Shown piece by piece: positions 57,289 through 64,000 of a DNA stretch of 64,000 nucleotides (position 1 is the stretch's first letter; every line of letters starts with the position of its first letter). Under the pieces are notes generated by a model that was not told the DNA's origin, did no database searches, and saw only the letters and a program-made list of their open reading frames with translations. The translations under genes were made by a program, and so were the position numbers. The stretch spans positions 5,127,001 through 5,191,000 of the forward strand of contig NZ_CP009286.1 in the NCBI RefSeq assembly GCF_000758685.1, written 5' to 3'. The DNA is from Paenibacillus stellifer (lineage in GTDB: Bacteria; Bacillota; Bacilli; Paenibacillales; Paenibacillaceae).

Positions 57289-57309
57289 TCTCCTCTTCCT
57301 CCCCTTTTA

Positions 57310-57538
57310 TTAGAACAAGGTATCCGGGGACATATCGATTCTCCAGTACCCGTTTACCTTCTTCAGCTTAACAGTGACCTTCTCCGCATCCTGCGTATTA
57401 TCGGGATAAGGTACCGTCAATACAAAGACCGCCGTCAAGGCATCCTTCGATACCATTAGGGCTGTGGCGTCCTCGAACAGCAGCAGATTGCCGAGATCGC
57501 CGTTGACCTGCGATTCTTCCGTTCTTCTCTTGAACGTT
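57310..57538 (-). pseudogene. C-terminal remnant of a gene cut by an IS605-type element
   Basis: An open frame on the minus strand from the element's end to a TAA at 57310-57312, about 75 codons: LLLFEDATALMVSKDALTAVFV, then KVTVKLKKVNGYWRIDMSPD. The alternating pattern ending with the NGYWRID strand resembles an NTF2-like or lipoprotein C-terminus. It has no start and reads straight out of the mobile element. No matching N-terminal part was found beyond the element, so it may have been deleted. Confidence 0.6.
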
Positions 57539-57744
57539 CCCCCACTTAGCTAACACTTGAAGTGGGGGATTCTTGGGTAATCCCTTCTACTGAAGGGAAT
57601 TTATATCGATATTTTCTCATGAAAAATCGTATACCAAGCGATCCCTGCGGTTCCCGCAGTTTTCCAAAGGAACATCTGTACGGGTCTATTCCCACCGTTT
57701 TATGATGCCTTAGCCAAATATTTAAGGAACGGTGGTCTTGATGT
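57539..57744 (-). ncRNA. Candidate omega/reRNA scaffold and right end of the tnpB element
   Basis: 205 bp downstream of tnpB without a gene. Hairpins TCCCTTC-TACT-GAAGGGA (57581-57598), CTGCGGTTCCCGCAG (near 57637-57651) and the terminal CCCCCACTT/AAGTGGGGG fold. In studied elements this region is the guide-RNA scaffold and the guide is the flanking host DNA, here the remnant at 57310-57538. Confidence 0.45.
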
Positions 57745-58726
57745 TTAAACACCAAGGCTTTTGATGTTATGTGCGGCATTTTCATCTCGATCATGATGGG
57801 TATGGCATGATAGACATGTCCATTCTCGCACAGATAATTTCTTTACTTCGGGATGGATCGTGCCGCATACATGACACCTTTGGCTCGTTGGAGCGAATGT
57901 ATCCACTACCTTCACCGTTCGCCCATACCATTCCGCTTTATACGCAAGCTGACGGGCAAATTCACCCCACGACGCATCGGCGATGGATTTGGCCAGCCGG
58001 TGATTTTTGAGCATGTTCGCCACTCTCAGATTTTCGATGCTGATCGTTTGATTTTCACGAATCAGCTTCGTGGTGAGTTGATGCAAAAAATCATGGCGGC
58101 TGCCCACGATCTTTTCATGGATTTGGGCAACCTTCTGTTTGGCTTTCTGCCAATTGGAGCCCCCTTGGTTACGGCGAGCCATGCGGCGTTGCCAAAATGC
58201 AAGTTTTTGCTCATATTTGCGAAACACTTTAGGATTGGCAACCCGCCCCCCATCCGAGCAGACTGCAAATTCCTTGAGTCCAAGGTCAATGCCGACCTCC
58301 TTATCGGTCTGTGGCAGAGGGTTCATTTCCACTTCGCAAAGGATGGATACAAAATACTTGCCTGCCGCATTTCGCCGCAGGGTAGCCGAAAGAATGCGAC
58401 CTTCACACGCTCTGGAGTTGGCAAAGCGAAGCCAGCTAAGCTTCGGAAGCTTCAATCGATTTCCGCTAAACGCAATGTTGTCATTGGTGTATTTGGTGGT
58501 GTAGCTTTGCACAGGATGCTTGCGGCTTTTGAAGCGTGGGGCCTGATTTTGTTTCTTGAAGAAACGTTCAAAGCTGTCTGCCACGTTTCGCACCGCCGAT
58601 TGCAGAGCAATGCTATCTACCGATTTTAGCCATTCAAATTGCTGTTTGAGTGCAGGAAGCTGCGTGGCACAGGCGTTATAGGACAACCCTTTACCGGTTG
58701 CCGCATAGGTTTCGCTCCATTTGACT
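57745..58726 (-). pseudogene. tnpB: tnpB, C-terminal 325 codons (split gene)
   Basis: RNA-guided nuclease of the IS605 type, C-terminal part. RuvC residues: Asp in VGIDLGLKEFAV, Glu in ISIENLRVANML, final Asp in HDRDENAAHNI. Zinc ribbon CHVCGTIH...CLSCHTHHD. All catalytic residues survive, but the N-terminus is separated by the inserted IS at 58727-60167. Removal of that IS and one GACT copy joins the fragments in frame (NHFLV | KWSETYAATG) to give 362 residues, a normal TnpB length. Confidence 0.9.
58723..58726. repeat. Target-site duplication GACT, left copy
   Basis: GACT directly precedes the left inverted repeat; the right copy is at 60168-60171. Confidence 0.85.
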
Positions 58727-60167
58727 GAGCATTTTGCATTAATCTAAGCCCTTGTTACACAAAGCAATTTTGAGCATAAAAAAGGACTTCACCCCAACTT
58801 GGAGAAGTTTTCAAGTGACCAAACGAGAAAACCCAAGGGAGTGAAGTCACTATGTATATTCTCCAAGAAAGTCTATTTTCCTTTGAAGAGCTTCAAAAAA
58901 TCGAATCGAAAGAGCGATTGCCCATCTTTTTCAGCGCTTTGGACCTGCGACCTTACGCAAGAGAATTGAGAAATCCCTCACCCCGAGGAGCAGACGGACA
59001 CTGTCGTCAAGGCATTCTTCGCGCGCTACTCGCAGCTCCTTTAGAGAATATCGATACGTTCACCGGCCTAGCGCGCAGACTAAAGTTTGACCTCCGTTTC
59101 CGTTACCAATGTGGGCTTCGACTGGATATCCCCGCTCCTTCGATTTCTACATTAAGTCGAGTCTTTGCCGAGTTGACTGGCAAAGGCCTTGCCAAGCAGT
59201 TGTTTGAGGATCTTGTGACTCAGTGCCAAGAAGCTGGAATCATCGACGGAACTCATGTCGCTATCGACAGCGCCGCTATTCACGCTTACGAGAAAAAGGA
59301 ACCCAAGCGAAAAAGTGAACTCACCGGCAATGCCAACTGGGGTGCCAAGTTTGACACCTTTGGCAACAAAGTCAAGTGGTTTGGCTATAAGTTGCATCTG
59401 GCCGTCGATGCCAAAAGTGAACTTCCCATGGCGCTCAAGGTGACCTCTGCCCATGTGAACGACGGAGACGAAGGGCCTGCACTCATGACGACTGTCGCTG
59501 CGAAATCTAAAGTGAAATTCTTCATGCTGGATGCGGGCTACGACCAAATAAAAAACTACGAGGCCGCCCGGAACGTCAAGGCGCAAGCCATTATTCCGCT
59601 GAATCCACGGAATGAAAAGGAACCGCCAGCGGGGATTACCCGCAAAGGCACGCCCTGTTGTTCGATGGGATTTCCCATGACGTATTGGGGACAGGAAAAG
59701 GTGCATTTAAAATTCCGTTGTCCACATGCGACAGGTCAAGTGGATTGTCCTTTGGGTATGGCCGCTTGTTCGTCCTCCAATTATGGAATGGTGGTTAAAA
59801 TCAACAGTCAAACGGATCTCCGGCGTTATGCGCTACCGCATCGGGAAAGCCGAGGCTGGAAGGAACTTTACAATAAACGAACCAGTGTAGAACGCTGCAA
59901 TTCTCGAATGAAGACCTATTTAACTGCAGACCAGCTTCACGTCTGGGGGATTCAAAAAGTGACAACTCACCAATATTTAAATGCGATTGTGTTACTTGCC
60001 TCTGCGCTTGCCATTGCGAAGCAACGAGTACAGAACGCCGCTTAAAAACTTCCGATTCATTGAAATTCTGTCCGTCTGTCTATTTTTCACTCCACTCTCA
60101 CAACACTGAGATTTCGTTGTAACCTAACTTTGACTTTAAATCAAAATATGAATTATGCAAAATGCTC
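58727..60167 (+). mobile_element. 1441-bp DDE insertion sequence (IS5/IS1182-like) inside tnpB
   Basis: Complete IS with 18-bp terminal inverted repeats: GAGCATTTTGCATTAATC at 58727-58744 and its counterpart at 60150-60167, matching at 16 of 18 positions. Flanked by a GACT duplication. Carries one transposase gene. Its insertion into tnpB proves that it arrived after the IS605-type element. Confidence 0.92.
58852..60045 (+). CDS. DDE transposase of the IS5/IS1182 superfamily
   Basis: 397 residues. ATG 58852 behind AAGGGAGTGAAG. N-terminal DUF772-like domain (DLRPYARELRNPSPRGADGH, FDLRFRYQCGLRLDIPAPSISTLSR), then the DDE core: GTHVAIDSAAIHAYEKKEP (first Asp), KFFMLDAGYDQIKNYEAA (second Asp), and the Glu in RTSVERCNSRMKTYL (YREK-like). 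A Cys-rich insert (CPHATGQVDCPLGMAACSS) lies between the second Asp and the Glu. Appears intact, with complete inverted repeats, so the element may be active. Confidence 0.92.
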   Translation: MYILQESLFSFEELQKIESKERLPIFFSALDLRPYARELRNPSPRGADGHCRQGILRALLAAPLENIDTFTGLARRLKFDLRFRYQCGLRLDIPAPSISTLSRVFAELTGKGLAKQLFEDLVTQCQEAGIIDGTHVAIDSAAIHAYEKKEPKRKSELTGNANWGAKFDTFGNKVKWFGYKLHLAVDAKSELPMALKVTSAHVNDGDEGPALMTTVAAKSKVKFFMLDAGYDQIKNYEAARNVKAQAIIPLNPRNEKEPPAGITRKGTPCCSMGFPMTYWGQEKVHLKFRCPHATGQVDCPLGMAACSSSNYGMVVKINSQTDLRRYALPHRESRGWKELYNKRTSVERCNSRMKTYLTADQLHVWGIQKVTTHQYLNAIVLLASALAIAKQRVQNAA

Positions 60168-60278
60168 GACTAAGAAATGATTGAAGACAAAGCGGCAACA
60201 GCCAAACATTTGATGGATGAGTTGACGTTGTTTCGGGTTCGGATAGATGCGATATTTGTAAGCCTTATGTACTAACAT
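60168..60278 (-). pseudogene. tnpB: tnpB, N-terminal 37 codons (split gene)
   Basis: ATG 60278 with AAAGGAG upstream. Reads MLVHKAYKYRIYPNPKQRQ then FGCCRFVFNHFLV, the classic TnpB N-terminus. The frame then enters the inserted IS and ends within about six codons (EHFA then stop). See the C-terminal part for the reconstruction. Confidence 0.9.
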
Positions 60279-60310
60279 GCCACGGGGACTCCTTTCGGTA
60301 GGATATTCCC

Positions 60311-60319
60311 ATTATAGCA
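60311..60319 (-). promoter_or_regulatory. Extended -10 promoter of tnpB
   Basis: On the minus strand TGCTATAAT, about 33 bp before the tnpB ATG; a TTGCAC hexamer lies 19 bp further upstream. Confidence 0.5.
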
Positions 60320-60550
60320 CATATGTTCGCTTTAGGTGCAAAAACGCCGATTCATCTCCTCCCTATTGAGGAAGGAGTCTTCTCGGTTTTTTAGCTAAAC
60401 AGCCCTCAAGCTATCAATACCCGCCAAATGTCAGGGGAAAACGCTTCTATATAGAACGAATCAAGAAACAGTCAGTGTTACTACAATCGCCGAAATAGAT
60501 AAAAAACTGGTGAAAAAACACTTCGTAACTTTTGTAATTACGAGAGGATT

Positions 60551-60599
60551 AAACAACCGGCCGTCTTGGACCAGAAGATCAGGTCCAAGACGGCCGGTT
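60551..60599 (-). terminator. Intrinsic terminator of the glucosidase operon
   Basis: A perfect 18-bp stem beginning AACCGGCCGTC and ending GACGGCCGGTT, followed on the minus strand by TTGTTTAAT; about 80 bp after the glucosidase stop. Confidence 0.8.
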
Positions 60600-60680
60600 C
60601 ATTTGTAATCATCTGTGATGGCAAATGGCAATGGCTTCATTGCCTGCGGGTGCGCCTCGAGTCAGCTGAATATAAGGCTG

Positions 60681-62018
60681 TCATAAAGTCTGACCGCTTC
60701 GAACCTGGAATTGCGGCAAGAAGCCGGAGTTCTGCTCCAGAAGGTCATTCAACAGCGCCTTGGCTGTCTGTTCGTCGCCCACCAAGGGATGAATGGTCAG
60801 CGCCTGCAAAGCGGCGGCGTAATCCCCGTGGACAGCCGCCTCTACGGTAAGCTCTTCGTAGGCCTTCACCACTTGCAGCAATCCTCTAATCTGCGGAGGC
60901 AGCGGATGGCTGAGCGACAAGGCATGCGGGCCGTCGGACTTGATGACACAGTTAACCTCAATGGCCACATTGTCGGGAAGACAAGGGATAATGCCCTGGT
61001 TGCGCACGTTGACGGTCTGAATATCGCCGGTATCGTTATAGATGGATTTCATCAATTGCACAGCCGCTTCGGAATAATAGGCCCCTCCGCGTTTCTCCAA
61101 TTGAGGCGGCTTCGAAGTCAGCGCCGGCTGCTTGTATAGTTCGAATAGCTCTGCCTCCACTTCCTTCACTTCATCCGCCCGGGTCTTGCCTGTAGCTTCA
61201 TAATGCTCCATGATTTCGCGCAGCATCTCTTCCTTCATATAATAATAACGATGGTAGGCGCAGGGCAACGCGCCCAGCGATTGAATAAATTCCGCATCCC
61301 ATTCCAAATCGGGGATGTTAGCCATAGATATTCCTTTGGCGCCGGATAGCTTGTCGAGAAAATCGCCGGTCATTTCCTTTCCGTCGATCATAACCCGGGT
61401 GGTCCAGTGCAAATGATTGATTCCAACGATCTCAATGTACATTTCCGTCTGCGGCACACCGTAGAGTTCAGCAATTTGCATCTTGGTGCTGATGGGCAGA
61501 TTGCAGAGCCCGACGGATTTCACGCGAGAGTACTTGGAGACGGCCTCGGTAACCAGTCCGGCCGGATTGGTAAAATTAATCATGAACGCATCCGGAGCCA
61601 GTTCCTCGATATCCTTGCAAATGTCCAGAATGACGGGGATCGTGCGCAGCGCTTTGGCGAAGCCGCCGGCTCCGGTCGTTTCCTGGCCAATCAAATGATG
61701 GGCGAGCGGAATCTTCTCGTCTCTTGAGCGCGCATCCAGCATTCCGACACGAATCTGAGTCGTTACAAAATCAGCGCCGCGGATCGCCTCCCGGCGGTCC
61801 AGCGTCAAATGCAGCTTGATCGGCTTGCCGCTTGCATCGATCATCCGCTGGGCAAGATCGCCCACAACCTTCAGTTTTTCCGCCCCTGCTTCAATGTCCA
61901 CCAGATACAGGTCGGCGACCGGAAACATATCATGATAACGTATCAAACCGTCGATAAGCTCCGGTGTATAGGAAGACCCTCCTCCGATTACGGCTATTTT
62001 CAATTGTCTCTTCTTCAT
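60681..62018 (-). CDS. 6-phospho-beta-glucosidase (glycoside hydrolase family 4)
   Basis: 445 residues, full length for the NAD+/Mn2+-dependent GH4 family (LicH/CelF type). Hydrolyses phosphorylated beta-glucosides by a redox mechanism in the cytosol. NAD site KIAVIGGGSSYTPELIDGL, sugar-phosphate region FTNPAGLVTEA, Mn ligands in SVGLCNLPIS (Cys) and GINHLHW (His), and the family QETTGAGGFAKALRTIPV segment. ATG 62018 overlaps the stop of the upstream kinase gene (ATGA). No PTS genes are in the window, so transport is encoded elsewhere. Confidence 0.93.
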   Translation of the reverse strand: MKKRQLKIAVIGGGSSYTPELIDGLIRYHDMFPVADLYLVDIEAGAEKLKVVGDLAQRMIDASGKPIKLHLTLDRREAIRGADFVTTQIRVGMLDARSRDEKIPLAHHLIGQETTGAGGFAKALRTIPVILDICKDIEELAPDAFMINFTNPAGLVTEAVSKYSRVKSVGLCNLPISTKMQIAELYGVPQTEMYIEIVGINHLHWTTRVMIDGKEMTGDFLDKLSGAKGISMANIPDLEWDAEFIQSLGALPCAYHRYYYMKEEMLREIMEHYEATGKTRADEVKEVEAELFELYKQPALTSKPPQLEKRGGAYYSEAAVQLMKSIYNDTGDIQTVNVRNQGIIPCLPDNVAIEVNCVIKSDGPHALSLSHPLPPQIRGLLQVVKAYEELTVEAAVHGDYAAALQALTIHPLVGDEQTAKALLNDLLEQNSGFLPQFQVRSGQTL

Positions 62019-62995
62019 TTGCGATCTCCTCCGTATCTCTCGAAATTTCGGATCATTTGCTCCGTTACCGGAATATCAACATGGTCCATTGCCAGCATTA
62101 CCGCCCCGAATACGGGAGCCATTTCAGGAATAACAAGCGTACTAATCGGGTTCTCCGCCTTTACTTCCTTGCTTAATGCCTCCAGCAGCAGTGAATTTCT
62201 GCCTGACTGGAGAATGCTGCCCGTTAAGACTATCGGCACAACTTCACCCTTGAATCCGCCAAGTTTACGGATTACGGTCGCCGCCGACAGTCCAAGCTCT
62301 CTTCCCATCTCCACGAGAAGCTCGCGGGAAAGCCAGTCGCCGGACTCGGACGCCTCATGAACAATCAGCGACAGCTCAAGCGGCGCTGTCTGCCTATCTT
62401 CGTCGAGAAACTGGTTAAGCATAGCTTCGAAGCTCCCAAAACCGAGCGCCTGGGGGATTCGTTCCACCAGGATGCTATAAGGCTCTCTTCCCTCCCAGGA
62501 GCGGACCGCTCTGCCCAATGCCTGTGCGGCCAAATAATAACCGCCTGCCCGGTCGCCGAACAGGGAATCGAACCCTCCGACCTGGATAACTGTTCCCTGC
62601 CGGTTACGGCCTGCCGCATTGGTGTTGCTTCCGCACACCAGCACTACACCGACATTATCCGGGCTTCCGATACGCAGTCCCTCCATCGTATCGCAGACCA
62701 CATTCCATTTGCGCAAAGACAACTGCCGGTCAATTTCCGGAGAGAGCTGCTCCAGATCAATAGGACGGTCCGCACCCGCAAGGCCGAATTGCACAAAATC
62801 CAAATCGGCTTCGGCAATGCCGGCTTGAACAAGGGCTTCCATCAGCGCATTTCTAATATTGGCCACCGCGGCGGCCGCTCCAATCATTTGATGGTTGCCG
62901 CAGCCCGACCGGCCGGACCCCAGAATGGTTCCTTGCTCATCGGCAACGATGACGAGCGTCTTGCTCCCTCCGCCGTCCACACCTGCAATATACAT
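62015..62995 (-). CDS. N-acetylglucosamine kinase-like / BadF-type ATPase
   Basis: 326 residues from ATG 62995 (MYIAGVDGGGSKTLVIVADE), chosen for ACAGGAG 8 bp upstream. ASKHA fold: phosphate-1 DGGGSKT, the sugar loop GRSGCGNHQMIG, phosphate-2 GVVLVCGSNTNAAGR with GGFDSLFGDRAGGYYLA, and the adenosine motif VLTGSILQSGRNSLLLEAL. Phosphorylates GlcNAc or a related amino sugar or glucoside in members of this family. Co-transcribed with the GH4 gene (4-bp overlap). Substrate may be GlcNAc or a glucoside derivative. Confidence 0.88.
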   Translation of the reverse strand: MYIAGVDGGGSKTLVIVADEQGTILGSGRSGCGNHQMIGAAAAVANIRNALMEALVQAGIAEADLDFVQFGLAGADRPIDLEQLSPEIDRQLSLRKWNVVCDTMEGLRIGSPDNVGVVLVCGSNTNAAGRNRQGTVIQVGGFDSLFGDRAGGYYLAAQALGRAVRSWEGREPYSILVERIPQALGFGSFEAMLNQFLDEDRQTAPLELSLIVHEASESGDWLSRELLVEMGRELGLSAATVIRKLGGFKGEVVPIVLTGSILQSGRNSLLLEALSKEVKAENPISTLVIPEMAPVFGAVMLAMDHVDIPVTEQMIRNFERYGGDRK

Positions 62996-63144
62996 GGTTT
63001 CAACTCCTGTTAACAAAGCTCCCTATCGTTTCTTCCTGGCTCATCCTATTGCCACGGATACCTTAAACTTTGTCGCAATAAACTCCCAAATCCGGTCGAC
63101 CTTGCTCAAAGGGCTAAATTGCCCATAAAATATAACAGTAAACC

Positions 63145-63161
63145 AACTATTTAGGATAGTT
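63145..63161. promoter_or_regulatory. Operator-like dyad between kinase operon and GntR gene
   Basis: Perfect inverted repeat AACTAT-TTAGG-ATAGTT, in the 308-bp divergent gap. Likely GntR regulator site; two related ACAGTAA motifs (63135 and 63206 region) flank it. Confidence 0.5.
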
Positions 63162-63263
63162 TATTAGGCTTTCCTCAAGTTATAGTTGTATTTTTTGGAA
63201 ATATAAACAGTAATTTTTTTATTTACTCCTCTGTCAAACCCGGTTTATCCGGTTCTTCTTCCA

Positions 63264-63272
63264 TGATATAAT
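63264..63272 (+). promoter_or_regulatory. Extended -10 promoter of the gntR gene
   Basis: TGATATAAT, 31 bp before the start codon; -35 weak. Confidence 0.6.
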
Positions 63273-63303
63273 ATAACAAATTCGGTAACGGAGGAACTTT
63301 GTA

Positions 63304-64000
63304 ATGACAAAAAGAACAACTAATTCCCTATACTTTAATATCAAAGAACAATTGCTAAAACAGATTCAATCCGGCGTTTACGCAGTCGGTGAGAAGCTTC
63401 CGACCGAAGCCGATCTCTGCAAAATGTTCTCCGCCAGCCGCACAACGATCCGCCTCGCGCTCAGCGAGCTTGAGGTTCAAGATATTCTGGAGCGACATCA
63501 AGGAAAGGGCACGTTCGTCAAACGCAAGGAGCTTCACCTGGTGCAGACACGAAGCTTTGCGGAGGACGTGCTGATGAGCGGCAAAGAACCCACCGGCAAA
63601 GTGATTGAATCCAAAGTAATCCCTGCCGAAATGCCGTTAAACGAATTTTTGCAGGTTCCGCTAAAGGCTCCCATCAATGAGCTGCTGCGGGTGCGATACG
63701 CCGACAACGAGCCGCTTCTCTATGAGACCACCTATATCCCGTGGAGTCTTGCTCCCGGTCTGGCCAGTGAATATACCGACGGCTCTTTGTTCGACTTTCT
63801 GGAGAGCCGGTACAATTTGAAAGCCCATCGGTCCGTAGAGCAGTTGAAGCCGGTTCTTGCGGACAAGACGGCGAGCAAGCTGCTCGGCGTCAAGGAGGGC
63901 TCTCCTTGCCTTCAGGTCAAGACCTTCACTTATTTGGCGGACAACACCCCGCTTGAATACAGCTTCGGCGTATTCCGCGGAGATTTTCCAAGTTATACGA
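63304..64000 (+). CDS. GntR/UTRA-family transcriptional regulator, 3' end cut by window
   Basis: The frame is open from ATG 63304 (GGAGG 9 bp upstream) to the last base, 232 codons, so only the last few residues are missing. N-terminal GntR winged helix (IKEQLLKQIQSGVYAVGEKLPTEADLCKMFSASRTTIRLALSEL; residues ~12-70), then the UTRA effector domain (~85-232: RSFAEDVLMSGKEPTGKVIESKV, LLRVRYADNEPLLYETTYIP, LEYSFGVFRGDF). UTRA domains of YvoA/NagR and TreR types bind phosphosugars. Divergent from the GH4-kinase operon and presumably its repressor. Confidence 0.9.
   Translation, partial: MTKRTTNSLYFNIKEQLLKQIQSGVYAVGEKLPTEADLCKMFSASRTTIRLALSELEVQDILERHQGKGTFVKRKELHLVQTRSFAEDVLMSGKEPTGKVIESKVIPAEMPLNEFLQVPLKAPINELLRVRYADNEPLLYETTYIPWSLAPGLASEYTDGSLFDFLESRYNLKAHRSVEQLKPVLADKTASKLLGVKEGSPCLQVKTFTYLADNTPLEYSFGVFRGDFPSYT

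Larger units (their letters stand above)
57539..60412 (-). mobile_element. IS605/IS1341-type tnpB-only element, interrupted by a second IS
   Basis: The right end is the hairpin CCCCCACTT/AAGTGGGGG at 57539-57568. tnpB is the only gene; no Y1 transposase TnpA is present. The left end is not certain: on the minus strand a TTGAT (60413-60417), a known type of TnpB-element target motif, precedes a hairpin-rich stretch with CTCCTTCCTCAATAGGGAGGAG-like pairing near 60354-60380. The region 60279-60554 otherwise contains only the tnpB promoter. Confidence 0.6.

Noticed and set aside
60413..60554. N-terminal part of the host gene interrupted by the tnpB element
   Set aside because: All three minus-strand frames contain stops within about 30 codons and none joins sensibly to the remnant at 57310-57538.

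Overview
The window looks like a chromosomal segment of a Paenibacillus-type Gram-positive bacterium (Bacillota). Evidence: AAGGAGG-type ribosome sites, frequent TTG and GTG starts, a split glycine dehydrogenase (gcvPA/gcvPB) behind a tandem glycine riboswitch, a minJ-ctpB-ftsX-ftsE neighbourhood as in Bacillus, stalk-domain and VanW proteins, and an S-layer/cell-wall-glycan type export cluster. No rRNA, tRNA or CRISPR array was seen.

Layout. 1-7.0 kb: a plus-strand surface-glycan operon (glycosyltransferase cut by the window edge, ABC-2 exporter Wzm/Wzt, GT2 glycosyltransferase, O-antigen-ligase-like polymerase). The first four genes are strikingly AT-rich compared with everything after about 4.6 kb. 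7.1-13.9 kb: glycerol dehydrogenase, GalU, a U32 peptidase, and rmlA/rmlC for activated sugars feeding the glycan pathway. 14-23.5 kb: a siroheme nitrite/sulfite reductase, uvrA and uvrB separated by ten near-identical 69-bp tandem repeats, and a stator pair motA/motB divergent from uvrB. 23.7-29.9 kb: a membrane protein, then the glycine cleavage system (gcvH divergent from riboswitch-gcvT-gcvPA-gcvPB). 29.7-36.9 kb: remnants of VOC (glyoxalase-fold) genes, a WYL regulator divergent from a DinB protein and an alpha/beta hydrolase, an RND pump and a GAF-LuxR regulator.

37-48 kb: a stalk-domain secreted protein gene split by an IS110/IS1111-type element; an ABC exporter (two permeases and an ATPase) divergent from a NarL-type two-component system; and a drug-efflux MFS gene divergent from an AraC regulator. 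48.7-55 kb: cell-division/envelope cluster ftsE-ftsX-M23 hydrolase-ctpB-minJ, all on the minus strand. 55.3-57.3 kb: VanW and CBS proteins. 57.3-60.4 kb: a nested mobile-element region. A tnpB-only IS605-type element cuts a host gene, and its tnpB is itself cut by a 1441-bp DDE insertion sequence with clear 18-bp inverted repeats and a 4-bp GACT target duplication. 60.6-64 kb: a GH4 6-phospho-beta-glucosidase, a sugar kinase of the BadF/NagK type and a divergent GntR/UTRA regulator cut by the window end.

The most interesting non-coding structures are: (i) a dispersed ~95-bp two-hairpin element present twice, with compensatory stem changes, and a third shortened copy; (ii) the 69-bp array inside the uvrB-uvrA gap; (iii) a ~22-bp dyad duplicated in both arms of the divergent gcv locus; (iv) probable guide-RNA regions of the IS110 and IS605-type elements. 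All functional calls come from reading motifs by eye; no database search was run.
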